NCBI GenBank assembly: GCA_949316235.1
Contig: OX438753.1
Span: forward strand, 20,454,801 to 20,518,800
DNA length: 64,000 bases
Source of the DNA: Oegoconia quadripuncta
Lineage: Eukaryota > Arthropoda > Insecta > Lepidoptera > Autostichidae
Direction of reading: 5' to 3'
Position numbers and translations under genes: made by a program. The notes under the pieces were generated by a model that was not told the origin of the DNA, searched no databases, and saw only the letters and a list, made by a program, of their open reading frames with translations. Shown one piece after another: positions 25,901 through 36,800 of this stretch (positions within the stretch are counted from its first letter, which is position 1; every line of letters starts with the position of its first letter).

Positions 25901-28900
25901 GTAATATTATTAAAAAAAAAAATAATAATAAATAGATCAGTGTTTAGAACGAGATGCCAAATTTAATGTCAATACACCTTATTTTAGGTAATTGAAGTAA
26001 TCTTAACGTTTATTGAAAAGTTGATGAAAATGTTACAGTTAAATTATATTTGAGAGTTTTATTAAGCGCAATATACGCAATTTTATTCATTGTAAGTGAA
26101 CATTGTTTCAATTTGTTAGTTAAAGTTATGCGTTGAAATAGAATAGATGTGAGAGTGGTTTTCGAATGTTCTAATTACTTAATCCAATCACGTGTAATTG
26201 CGATCACAGCCCACAGCGAGTAAAGGTAACGGGGGATAAGTACATTTTAATGTTTGTCTTTATCTTTCCATACCAAATATTTGACCAGACGATGTATTGC
26301 AAACATTGACAGACCGTGCGATTGGTTGCGATGAAAACATTGTTTACGTCCCATCGCTGGTGACATGTTAAATATCAATAAATTTGTTGAGTGATTAATG
26401 AAATTTCTAAATAAATTAGGTAAATTAAATTTTATTTGTTGGACGAAAGTCTGTTTAAGAATTCCCCAGTAACGTTTACACGTTGTTCATATGTCGGTTA
26501 GTACCATTCTACTTCGTGTACGTTTCTCTTGGTTTCATAAGGAACATATCTGTGCATATCATCACCTTGTTATGCTTATATTTTTATTGCGCTTCGTATC
26601 TCTTATTATTACATTAGCTGTACTCAGTATTTAGTGTTTCCTAATAATAATATGAATAAAAGCCAACATATCAATAAATAGAAATTTGGCTAAGGCATTA
26701 TAAAACTATTCAAATTCCTCAAATCCCGTATCACTGTTGTCAGGCGGCAACTGGCTGTTCCACACCGAGAAATCGGAGGTGAATATCGGACTGGTGTCAC
26801 AGGCAGACTTATAATAAACATCGAACTATGTTCGCACCAGATTAGTCAGTGATTGTGCCTGTATACAATTCTGAACCCTCAGAATAAAAAACGAATTGTT
26901 CTCAGTTTGAACCATACGCGGCAGGGCAGACATATTGTTATTCGAGTCCGCTCCATTTTCTCTGTGTGGAATACGACTTAGTTTTTCATTTTGTTTCAGT
27001 GTAATTTTAAGGTGTCGTCGTTTCTATTTTCTTATTTTAATGTTAAGCCTTTTGTGTGGTTAATTTCATTCTTATTTTTAATTTCATAATTAAACTATTA
27101 TTATCATTGCGAGCTTTTGGTTCTTTTTTCCCTCCTTTCCCCTTCTGTTTCCTAACAAACTCACCAAATGTCTAAAGTACGACAGCGTAGAACGATACGG
27201 TAACATTGTATGTAACAGACTGCCCTTGTTATCCCTCACCTTCAAATATATATATATTTTTCTTTTTGTAGTTCGATACCTGTCACTTTTATTTTGATAT
27301 GATTTAATTTTGGAACACTCAAAAAGATTAAATATATGTAAATAAAACTATAAATTTAATGGGGATCAATATAATGAAATGATGTACGTGTACACAATCG
27401 GTACTCTAGACATACTTATTCATACTTATAGATCTTAACTATCCTGGCGTATGTCTATACTCGACTTTAATGTTTAATGTACCTGCGCTTACCCTTGTGA
27501 ATATTCTCTCTACGTTTCGTTTAACGGAGTCCTGACGCGCGAATTTAGGCAAATTACAATAAAGAAAATGTTTAGTTAAATATGTGAAGGGAGTAAGGGA
27601 CTAAATATGCCAATGATTATGTTTTTTAATATTGTCAAATGGAATATATTTCGCACAGGGTATAAATGTGAGTAAATTGTGACGCCGCACCGGTATTCGG
27701 AACGTCCGGGCGGTGTATTGTGTCCGTGCCACGTCCCTTATTCCTGCTTCGTGGAAAGAACTGAGTCATTCCATTTTTGAAAAACGTGAAATTAAGCGAA
27801 AAAGTTATTGTGTAACTGCCAATTAATAGGACGAAAGTGTGAACAAATGAATATAACATTCATTAAATTATTTACAATTATATATAGAAAATATCTAAAC
27901 ACACGCTAGATAAAGGATCCGGTTTCCATGGTTTAATTTAAAGTTTGAAGACAGCTGATACGTGATGGATGACTTGTACTTAACTATTAATTTTGAAACC
28001 TATAAAGTGGCAGTTATTCTCGTGTTAAATTAATCTTCGGATGTATATATTATACACAACTATGTTAATAATTACAAATTAAATTAATAGGGTCTATAGT
28101 AAAAGGTTAACATAATCATTACTCTAAGATTTACTAGTTAAAATAACCTATCCTAATTTCAGTAGTCGCTCTTGTTAATTAAACTAATATTGAGAAAATT
28201 TCTTCCTAGAGAGTATTTATAAAACTACCTTCCTATGTTCCAGAATCTATAGTGTCGTTTATTTGTTTCCAAATTTAAATTATGGTGTGCAAATTAAAGG
28301 GTTGTGTGTAAAGTTAAAATAGATATAGATGTAAACTGTCGTTCGAGTAAAGGATATCTGATCATTTCAAGGCACATCTATTTGCGTTAAGCTATTGTAG
28401 TGAATATTTGCTGAAACAATTTGAAAATGTCAATACCTTTAGTCTTAAATCAACATGCCAAAGACCAATAATTGGGACAAAATAACAGGGATCTTAATAT
28501 TTTTCCTTTCGACTTTTAATCTTACAATCTACTTCCATGAATAATGAAAATAAGCTTTAACAAGCGTATTTCAAATGAAAATGTATTTTGATGATGGTTT
28601 GTGAGAATTTATGTGACTTGTCGTCGGTCCTTAGCCGAGGGCAAGCTAACACTTCATAGATACAGATAAGGTGACATAAAATACGTTATTACTATACCTA
28701 AATACAAGTGACTACCCTATTGAACTCTAGATTTATTCTTTGTCATTTTATAATAAAATATAGTTGAAAATGGCATTTTTGTTTCAATTGTTACCAAATA
28801 AAACTCTCCTTTAACATTACAAACAAAACATTAGCCAATTATTATTTCTTGTATAATAATGTACTACAGTGAAATTCAAAACTTGAATTTGAATTCTTGA

Positions 28901-28946
28901 CTTCCAAAAGGGATCTAAAATTGGACTTTAAAAAAAAGGAAAATGA
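22974..28946 (+). other. heph: heph 3' UTR and downstream gene-free DNA
   Basis: About 6 kb without coding signal. Candidate polyadenylation hexamers AATAAA lie at 23277-23282 and 24194-24199, with more further on. The true 3' end cannot be fixed from sequence, and long 3' UTRs are usual for this gene family. A 13-bp perfect inverted repeat (AACGCTACACACA at 25671-25683; complement at 25786-25798) may mark a small MITE. No other repeat family is evident, in contrast with the rest of the window. Confidence 0.5.
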
Positions 28947-29082
28947 TGTCGATTCGGATGTACACCAACTAAACTAAAACCAGTTTTAAAGTAGTACCGT
29001 CTCTTTCCCCCTGGAACAGTACGATGCGACGGCACCACTCCAAAACTTGTTTTAGTTTAGTTGGTGTACATCCGAATCGACA
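28947..29082. mobile_element. Small inverted-repeat MITE, ~136 bp
   Basis: Terminal inverted repeats of at least 34 bp with no mismatch in the outer part. The left arm begins TGTCGATTCGGATGTACACC and the right arm ends GGTGTACATCCGAATCGACA, each followed inward by the CAACTAAACTAAAAC block. The core between is only about 55 bp. No clear target duplication. Superfamily unknown. Confidence 0.75.
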
Positions 29083-29315
29083 CCAATGTCAAACTAGCTA
29101 TTAATGAAGGGAACAGTCCGTCTGACTGTTTCTCAGACGAAGTCGCTAAAACACTTATTAGTCTTATTACACTATCCTATTTGTAGGAAATTAATTAGTT
29201 AATAGGAAAGTGTAATTGAATAAATCGTTAGAACAGTTAGATTCCGATTTAGTGAATTGGACAGTCCCGATCGCACTACTTCCATCATAAATACTGAGAC
29301 TAATTCGGCATGTAC

Positions 29316-30636
29316 TACTCTGTGTAAAAAGTATCGGGAATATGTCAATAAAAAGACCCGCGTAAAAGAGGTCGTTCTAATTTTTTTACTGCATGTTGGT
29401 AGCACTGTACTGATTTAGCGCGCAAAATTTGAGCGGGATCTGTCATTTAATTTGTTTTAAACTACACTTTTTGTTGGTCATAGTTTTGAGTCCTCGGCGA
29501 TTTTTACAATGGAAAATATTGTTGAACAAAGAGTGTGCCTTAAATTTTGTGTTTCAAATGATATTTCATGTGGTGAATCACTAAAAATGTTGCGAAATAC
29601 CTACGGCGAATCGTGTATATCGAAAACAAGGGCTTATGAATGGTATAAGGCTTTTAAAGAAGGCCGAGAAGTAGTAGTAGACTTGCCTCGTTCTGGTAGA
29701 CCTTCAACCGCTACGACCAAAGAAAACATCGACGGAATCAAGAAGCTAGTGCTCGAAAATCGACGTATGAGTCTGAGAGAGTTGGCTAGTGAGGTGAACA
29801 TATCTTTTAAGTCCGTCCACAACATTCTCATTGACATTTTAGGCATGAAACGCGTCGCCGCTCGACTAGTTCCAAAAGAGCTCAATTTTGTTCAAAAAGC
29901 GCAGCGAAAGCATGTCGCTGAAGACATGGTTTCCCGAGCTTCTACGGATCCGACCTTTATGAAACGTATAATAACTGGCGACGAGACATGGGTTTATGAG
30001 TACGACATGCAAACAAGCCAACAGTCTTCAGAATGGCGTCTCGAAAACGAGCCGAAACCCAAAAAACCGCGGCAAAGTCGCTCCAAAATCAAGGTGATGC
30101 TGACAGTTTTTTTTGACTACCGTGGTGTGGTTCACTCCGAATTCCTTCCAGAGGGAGAAACAGTGAATAAAGAATATTATTTAGGCGTCATGAAGCGTTT
30201 GCGTGAGAGTATCCGCCGAAAACGTCCAGATTTGTGGCAACACAACTCATGGATGCTGCACCATGATAATGCATCATCACACACAGCCATTATAGTGAAA
30301 GAGTTTTTAGAGAAAAATTCAACAAAAGTTCTCGACCAAGCACCGTATTCACCTGATATGGCTCCGTCTGACTTTTTTTTATTTCCCAAGTTAAAATTAC
30401 CACTTCGAGGAAAACGTTTTGAGTCGATAGAAGCCATAAAAGAAAATTCGCTGAATGGCCTAAAGGCCATACCGCAAATAGCCTATGAAAAATGTATGGA
30501 AGACTGGGTGAAGCGGTGGAGATGTTGTATTGCAAGCGATGGGGCCTACTTTGAAGGCGATAAAATAAATTTAGATGAATAATTTGTATTTTTTGTTTTA
30601 TTGACAAATTCCCGATACTTAGTACACTGAATGTAT
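29316..30636 (+). mobile_element. mariner-type (Tc1/mariner) DNA transposon
   Basis: The left inverted repeat at about 29318-29353 (GTATCGGGAATATGTCAATA core) matches the right repeat at about 30597-30632 in reverse complement (core TATTGACAAATTCCCGATAC), bracketing a single transposase gene. TA dinucleotides lie just outside both ends, consistent with TA target duplication, although the exact borders differ by two bases between the ends. About 1.3 kb, the usual mariner length. Confidence 0.9.
29509..30582 (+). CDS. mariner transposase (DD34D), intact frame
   Basis: 357 aa with no internal stop. The N-terminal half has the paired helix-turn-helix DNA-binding region with RSGRPST near residues 60-67. 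The catalytic core has TGDETW (D158), HHDNASSH (D253) and YSPDMAPSDFFLFPKLK (D288). Exactly 34 residues separate the last two aspartates, the mariner signature. It cuts and pastes its own element at TA sites. Length is near the family's usual ~345-350 aa. Start ATG at 29509 is the first in frame and gives a family-like N-terminus. Open frame and matching ends make recent activity plausible. It is not a host gene. Confidence 0.93.
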   Translation: MENIVEQRVCLKFCVSNDISCGESLKMLRNTYGESCISKTRAYEWYKAFKEGREVVVDLPRSGRPSTATTKENIDGIKKLVLENRRMSLRELASEVNISFKSVHNILIDILGMKRVAARLVPKELNFVQKAQRKHVAEDMVSRASTDPTFMKRIITGDETWVYEYDMQTSQQSSEWRLENEPKPKKPRQSRSKIKVMLTVFFDYRGVVHSEFLPEGETVNKEYYLGVMKRLRESIRRKRPDLWQHNSWMLHHDNASSHTAIIVKEFLEKNSTKVLDQAPYSPDMAPSDFFLFPKLKLPLRGKRFESIEAIKENSLNGLKAIPQIAYEKCMEDWVKRWRCCIASDGAYFEGDKINLDE

Positions 30637-30887
30637 ATTATGGGAGGCTGGATTCTATAAATTCAAATATCCTTATTTCAACCAGCAATGTATGCCGTAT
30701 TAGTCTCTGCACTTAGTAGCGCTTCCTACTTTCCGATTTTCTAATTAGAGTGTATATACACAAACGCTAAAAATAGGATAGTGTACTAAGCGCTTAAAAT
30801 CTTCCATAGGCCCCCGAATTCTACATGGTTCGATAGTCGACAATCGATTCAGTATCGGAAAGTTTTTTCGAATGCGTTTTTGTTCAC

Positions 30888-31050
30888 GGAAACGTATTGT
30901 TTCCTATCGGAGGAGGCAAAGGGATCCAAGCCCATACAGCCATGTCTTATTTCTTCAGTTTAGTGAAGCCAGTTTCAGTCAAAACAAGTCTTTCGTCGTA
31001 TACTTGGCGTATATAAAGTCTAGTCACGATCAAGTCATTCTTCAGTACTC
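30888..31050 (-). repeat. Poly(A) retroposon family C, truncated copy (D)
   Basis: On the minus strand it matches the 3' half of the family described at 37776 (TCAAGTCATTCTTC through ACTTGTTTTGACTGAGACTG-like sequence to AGCCCATACAGCCATG in antisense). It is fused at its left-sense end to a LINE fragment at 31050. Confidence 0.65.
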
Positions 31051-31475
31051 CGTAAATACTGCTAGATTAGTATATTTTAGTTATTTCCATATCCTGATGG
31101 ATGTCTTACGGTATCTTGCTGTGGGGAAATGCCGCGGATATAAATATAATCTTTGTTTTACAAAAACGAGCCGTTCGCGCAATTTATCAATTGAGACCAG
31201 CAGTGTCACTTAGAGATAGATATAAATAAATTAATAGATAGATTTTTGAAAAAGAATTGAAAAAATGAAGGATGAATAATATATATGTCAAAAAAATATA
31301 GCATCATTTAGGAAAAATAGTGATAAACATGATGTCAATACAAGAAATTAAGTCGCCTCCGCAAAGTCAGTAATTCATTCAAAGGGTTATGTATACACAT
31401 TTTCAATAAGGTTCCTATTGATATACAAAATCTTCCTTTCAATAAATTTAAAAATACTATAAAACAAAAACTTAT
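31050..31475 (+). pseudogene. Non-LTR LINE fragment, family L1x (copy 2)
   Basis: Degenerate coding remnant with TARLVYFSYFH, a frameshifted [12 protein letters not shown] block and [13 protein letters not shown] stretch, then FKGLC and [15 protein letters not shown]. These are the blocks after the reverse-transcriptase palm. The cleaner copy is at 55660-56320. Confidence 0.65.
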
Positions 31476-31620
31476 TAAGTAACAAAAAAAGTAAAATATT
31501 ACTTAAACAATATAATAAATTAAAATTGCTCCTTATTAACATGTCCCAGATGTTAATAAGGAGCAATTTTATTTATTATTGTTTAAATAATATTTTATTT
31601 TTTTTGTTACTTATTTAATT
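31476..31620. repeat. Long near-perfect palindrome (~68-bp arms)
   Basis: The left arm runs from TTAAGTAACAAAAAAAGTAA to AATTGCTCCTTATTAACAT. After a 7-nt loop (GTCCCAG) the right arm is its reverse complement, with a few indels. Transcribed RNA would form a long hairpin. It begins exactly where the LINE fragment ends, so it may come from an inverted insertion of LINE-tail sequence. Confidence 0.8.
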
Positions 31621-31654
31621 TACTATGTTAATTCATTCGTTAGTAAAGTAGTAA

Positions 31655-32083
31655 AATTAAAGTGCGTAACGAAGCTTCCGGGTTCCTACAAGAAGCCGTT
31701 AAAATCTTTTGTAAAGCGGCTGTTTGTTTGTGAAGTTTAAATTTTTCTTTATAATTATTATAATTTGTGCATTCTGGCTTATAAAGCTTAATACTGGCAG
31801 AATATTGTGCAGCAAAAGTTAGTGATGGTGTACAAGTGAGCTTCCGGGTTCCCACAAGTAGCCGCTAAAATCTTTTGTACCTAAAGCATTCTGCCACTTT
31901 ACTGAAGAATAACTTGACCGTGACTAGACTCTGTATACGCCAAGTATACGACGAATTACTTGTTTTGACTGAGACTGACTAATAAATTGAAGAAATAAGA
32001 GAAATAAAATATGGCTGTATGGGCTAGATCCCTTTGCCTTCTCCGAGAGGATAGAAGAAAACGAAAAAAAAAAAAAAAAAAAA
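31655..32083 (+). repeat. Poly(A) retroposon family C (copy A, with partial duplicate)
   Basis: A partial unit (31655-31713, AAAGTGCGTAACGAAGCTTC) precedes a fuller copy starting CGGC at 31717 and ending in a 20-A tail at 32064-32083. Sequence follows the family consensus, with a ~30-bp deletion before the TTCCGGGTTCCC segment. Confidence 0.8.
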
Positions 32084-32306
32084 CTACGGGCTACGCTACA
32101 ACACAAAACACTAAATTGTTCGGCGAAAAAAGCGCGGGAAACATCAAAATAGGCGGCTGTATTTTTTCGCGCTTGAAAACTTTATTTAATTTTTGGGATC
32201 AGTGGAGTGTTTTTTCTTGTTCTCAGTTATTTATAGTATTCATATTTATTTTTTCCCTATTTAGTTTAGTCCATCTCTTCTCATCTGGTGAGTCTTTTCC
32301 ATCTTA

Positions 32307-33845
32307 ATGGGGGCAGATCCCCCTGACGATCCTGGGGGAGGCGATGGCATCCCTCAGGTTGGTCAAAATGTTATTATTTCCAACGTAGAGTCAAGTATGG
32401 ATACCGAGGATGGATTAACGAGCACGACTCAAGATAGAAAACGTATCAGAGCTCTTCGCAAAATTTGCAAACACTGCAATAAAAAACGGCGAAATAACAA
32501 AGGTAAAGCGAAAGGTCCTTCATCCTGTCAGTGTGATGACATAGAAGAATCTAATGCTAAAAGCAAAGTCAACAGTAACAATGACAATATTTCAAATCCA
32601 CAACAAAAGTTTCCTCAACACCAGACTGGCAGGATGTACCTGGGTACAGATGCAGCCCCTTACATTGTCCATATCCAGAAAGAACAGTCGTCTCCGGATG
32701 ACCGTTCTTCACTACATCCCATTGAATTTGGTAATTTCCTTAAAAAAAACCTAATCAAAAATATTATTAATGGGAGCTTGAAAAGGATAGGTAGAAACCG
32801 GGTATCCATGGCATTTTCAAATTTCCTTGATGCTAACTCATTTATTGACCATCCATGCTTAGCTAAGCAAAAGTTGAAGGCATTCATACCATCTTTTAAT
32901 GTCACCCGACTGGGCTTAGTTCGTGGTGTCCCTGCGGATTGGTCCTTGGAGGAGGTACAAGAAAATATATCTGTTCCCATAGGGTGTGGAAATATAATTA
33001 AAGTTAGACGTTTAAGGCGCAAAGATAGAGAGAGTACAGGAGAAACTACATGGGTCGATTCTGAAACAGTGGTTCTGACATTTGACGGACAGGTTTTACC
33101 AAAACGTGTTTTTATGTGTTATAATTCTTTACCTGTCGAGATGTATATATATCCCACTATCCAATGTTATAACTGCTGCCGCTATGGGCATACTAAAATT
33201 CAATGCAGATCCAAACCACGCTGTTTTAAATGTGGACAGGATCACACTGGAGAGTCTTGTAAAAAAGATGACTTCGCATCTTGTTGTTTGTGCTCAGGAT
33301 ATCATTTTGCTACCAGTAAGTCATGTCCAGAATTTTATAGACAAAAAGACATTAAATTATCAATGGCACAGAGTTGTATTTCATATGCAGAAGCAACAAA
33401 ACTTCACCCTCCAATACAAAAGTCTTTTGCAGATGTAGTATCAAGCATACAGAATAACCCATCATCCCATAGCAACCCAACTCCTCGTAAGTTTTCTATT
33501 TCTCCACCTAACCCTCAAAATAAGTCTTATAAAAAAACAATACTTTTGAAACCTTCATCTCCTAAGAATCTTAGTAAAGGATATGATCATGTATTGCATG
33601 AATCCCTTACTAAAGATTATAATTTTACTCCCTCTTCCCCTAATGGGGCAGGTTTAAAACCTACAGAAAACTTAGATAAAAATATATCTATTACAGATAT
33701 AATTATTGCATTGATTAACTGTTTGTCTCAATCTAATATACTTCCACCGTCCAACGTTGCCCCAATTGTAGATGTAATTTCTAAAGTATCTGTTAATGGA
33801 TCTAACAACAAAAATAATTCAATGGAATTGCCGGAGCATAACTAA
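32307..33845 (+). CDS. Retrotransposon ORF1, gag-like nucleic-acid-binding protein
   Basis: 512 aa. The N-terminal third has a cysteine/basic patch (ICKHCNKKRRNNKGK). A central domain resembling an RRM-like gag module precedes three zinc knuckles: C287-x2-C-x4-H-x4-C300, C306-x2-C-x3-H-x4-C318, and C326-x2-C-x3-H-x6-C340. The C-terminal tail is Ser/Pro/Asn-rich. ORF1 proteins of this group coat the element RNA and take part in target-primed reverse transcription. The start at 32307 follows the 5' UTR with no competing upstream ATG in frame. No internal stop. It ends 50 nt inside ORF2, in a different frame. Confidence 0.88.
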   Translation: MGADPPDDPGGGDGIPQVGQNVIISNVESSMDTEDGLTSTTQDRKRIRALRKICKHCNKKRRNNKGKAKGPSSCQCDDIEESNAKSKVNSNNDNISNPQQKFPQHQTGRMYLGTDAAPYIVHIQKEQSSPDDRSSLHPIEFGNFLKKNLIKNIINGSLKRIGRNRVSMAFSNFLDANSFIDHPCLAKQKLKAFIPSFNVTRLGLVRGVPADWSLEEVQENISVPIGCGNIIKVRRLRRKDRESTGETTWVDSETVVLTFDGQVLPKRVFMCYNSLPVEMYIYPTIQCYNCCRYGHTKIQCRSKPRCFKCGQDHTGESCKKDDFASCCLCSGYHFATSKSCPEFYRQKDIKLSMAQSCISYAEATKLHPPIQKSFADVVSSIQNNPSSHSNPTPRKFSISPPNPQNKSYKKTILLKPSSPKNLSKGYDHVLHESLTKDYNFTPSSPNGAGLKPTENLDKNISITDIIIALINCLSQSNILPPSNVAPIVDVISKVSVNGSNNKNNSMELPEHN

Positions 33846-36800
33846 TAAGAAAAATGATTTATTTTATATTATAAATACATATGATCCTAGTATCATTACT
33901 CTGTCTGAAACATGGCTAAATCCTGAATCTACACTTAAGATTTATGGATTTTCAGTTGTGAGAAAAGACAGATCAGATGGGTATGGTGGTGTCGCCATAC
34001 TCATTAAAAACACTATTCCTTATTCATTAATTCCTCTTCCTTCCCACAGCACAGGCATTGATGCCCTTGCTGTAAATGTAAATAATACTTGTGTGGTATC
34101 CATTTATATACCTCATCCTTCTTCACAACTTTTTAATGAGGTTGATTTTATTCTTTCTTCTCTACCAAGACCATTTTTAGTGTTGGGAGACTTCAATGCC
34201 CATCACCGTTCATGGGGTAGTTCCAGGTCTGATTACCATGGCTGTAGAATCCTGGATATTTTAGATTCACTTAATTTATGTTTATTGAATACAGGTTCTT
34301 CAACGCGCCAAACTGCTCCTGATGAAGGAGATAGTGCTCCAGATCTCTCAATATGTACTCCTGGACTAGCTTCTTCGGTTTCTTGGTGTCCTCTCTCTTC
34401 GTCTTTCGGCAGTGATCATTTTCCTCTTTTAATTTCTTTGCCTATTTCTTTTACTCCAAATGTCGCTACTAAGTATACACCTCGGCTAAAATACAAACTA
34501 AAAAAGGAATGCAACGGTGATTGGGAACTTTTTAAAAATAGGGTGAAGGAAAAGTTATCTATTCAGCCTAAAGTTAGCCTTGGAGACCAAGTCCGTTGCT
34601 CTGATGTTTTAGTTAAAACTATGATCGCAGTAGCTGATGAAGTCTTTCCTATTAAAAATGGACGTCCAGGAAAGATACCTTCTCCGCCATGGTGGGACAG
34701 AGATTGCACAGAAGCAATCAAAAGAAGAAAGCAAGCTGAGAGAGCCTACCGCTACATGATGACAAAAGAGAATTTCGAACATTATTTAGAGGCTGCCCGT
34801 GATACCCGGAAAATTCTTAAAGAAAAGAAAGCCGAAGGATGGAAGATGTTTTGTGCCTCTGTCTGCCCTGATACACATGCATCTATCGTTTGGAAAAATA
34901 TTAAACGTTTTAGATCTGCCTATAAAGATGCGTCATCGTCGTCGGTCTTACCTTTAGAGTTAGCGGAACAATTCATGGATCGACTTGCCCCTCCATCGGT
35001 TTCTGAAGAAATTGTGGTTTCTAGCACTCTTCCTCTTCTTCAGGAGGGTAATAGGTCTGCTCTTAACTCTCCTTTTAATATGTTGGAACTGAAAGGCGTA
35101 CTCTCTAACCTCAAAGACTCTGCTCCAGGTGAGGATAGGATTCCGTACTCTTTCTTCGCAAATGCTGATGACTGCGCTCTCTCTTTCTTTCTAGATCTTA
35201 TTAATTCTGTAATGATATCTGGCAACATTCCCCCGTCATGGAAATCTCAAATAATTATACCTATTTTGAAACCTAGTAAGCCACCATCGGATGTTTCGTC
35301 TTATCGCCCTATAGCTCTTTCTTCTGTTTTGACTAAAATTGCGGAACATTTGGTAAAAATACGGCTTGAATGGTTCCTTGAAAATAATAATTTATTGGCC
35401 TCTAGTCAGTTTGGATTTAGGAAATGCAGAAGTACATTGGATAATCTCAGTATTTTAACGTCTGATATTCTACTCGCATTTTCAAACAATAATAGCGTTG
35501 TAGTATCTTTTCTAGATATAAGCGCTGCTTATGACAATGTTCTAGTCCCTATCCTTAAAAAGAAACTCGATGATCTAATGGTACCAGAAATATTGTCTAA
35601 CTTCATAGTCAATCTTTTGTCTGAAAGATCTTTAAACCTTGACCTTGATAATAATGAAAAACTTTCTAGATTAGTATGGAGAGGTCTTCCCCAGGGGTCT
35701 GTATTAAGTCCGCTCCTTTATAACATTTACACGTATGATTTAGAAACTACTCTTAATGGATCTGCTCGTGTGCTTCAGTATGCTGATGACTTAGTTTTAT
35801 ACGTTCCTTCACCTTCCGTTCAGAAAGCTTGTGACACACTAACCTCTTCTCTGCGCCTTTTGAACTCGTGGTTGGAATTAAACGGTCTTGAGCTTTCTGT
35901 TACAAAAAGTACGGTAGTTCTGTTTTCTAGGATGCGATTACCTCCTCCTGTTAATGTTTTATATTGTGATACACCACTTCCTGTTAAAAATGAAGCAAAA
36001 TTTTTAGGTGTTATACTTGATGCCAAATTGACTGGTCTCCCCCATTGTGAATTCATTGCAGCTAAATGTGAGCGGAATCTGAACATTCTTAGATGTCTCT
36101 CAGGAGTATGGTGGGGAGCCCACCCGTTCTCATTAAAGCTTCTCTATAATGCCTTGATCAGAAGTGTCTTAGACTATGGTACATTCTTGTTGGAGTCGGG
36201 AAGTGTAGCTGGTCTAAACAAATTAAATGCAATACAATCAAAGGCTCTCAGAATTATTTCAGGGGCTATGAAGTCATCCCCTATTAGCGCCCTTCAGGTT
36301 GAGTGTGGAGATCCTCCTTTACATCTAAGACGTCAATTTTTATCCGATAGATTTTTTTTGCGTTGTGCTCAATTTTCCAGTCACCCACTTCTTTTTAAAC
36401 TCGCGCTTTTATCTGACAACGTTTCATCCTTACCTTACTGGTCATGTAAAAAGACACCATGTCTTGTGAACAGTCTTAAAAAATATAGTTCTCTTGACGC
36501 CCCTACGCACTGTTCTGCGCTGCCTCCTCTTTTTGAGAATAACTACGATTCCCTAATTCTGTCACCTAATATAAATTTGAACATAGGTATAGTTAAAAAT
36601 GATATTGAACCGAATAATAAATTTAATTTTGTAATCGACGAACAATGGCAAAGTTGGCATTGTATATTTACCGATGCTTCTAAACACACAAATACCTGTG
36701 TTGGAGTAGGTGTCTACCATCAACAATATAACATTGTTCAAAAAGTAAAACTTCCCCTTGAGTCATCTGTCTTTACTGGCGAATGTTTTGGCCTCCTCAA

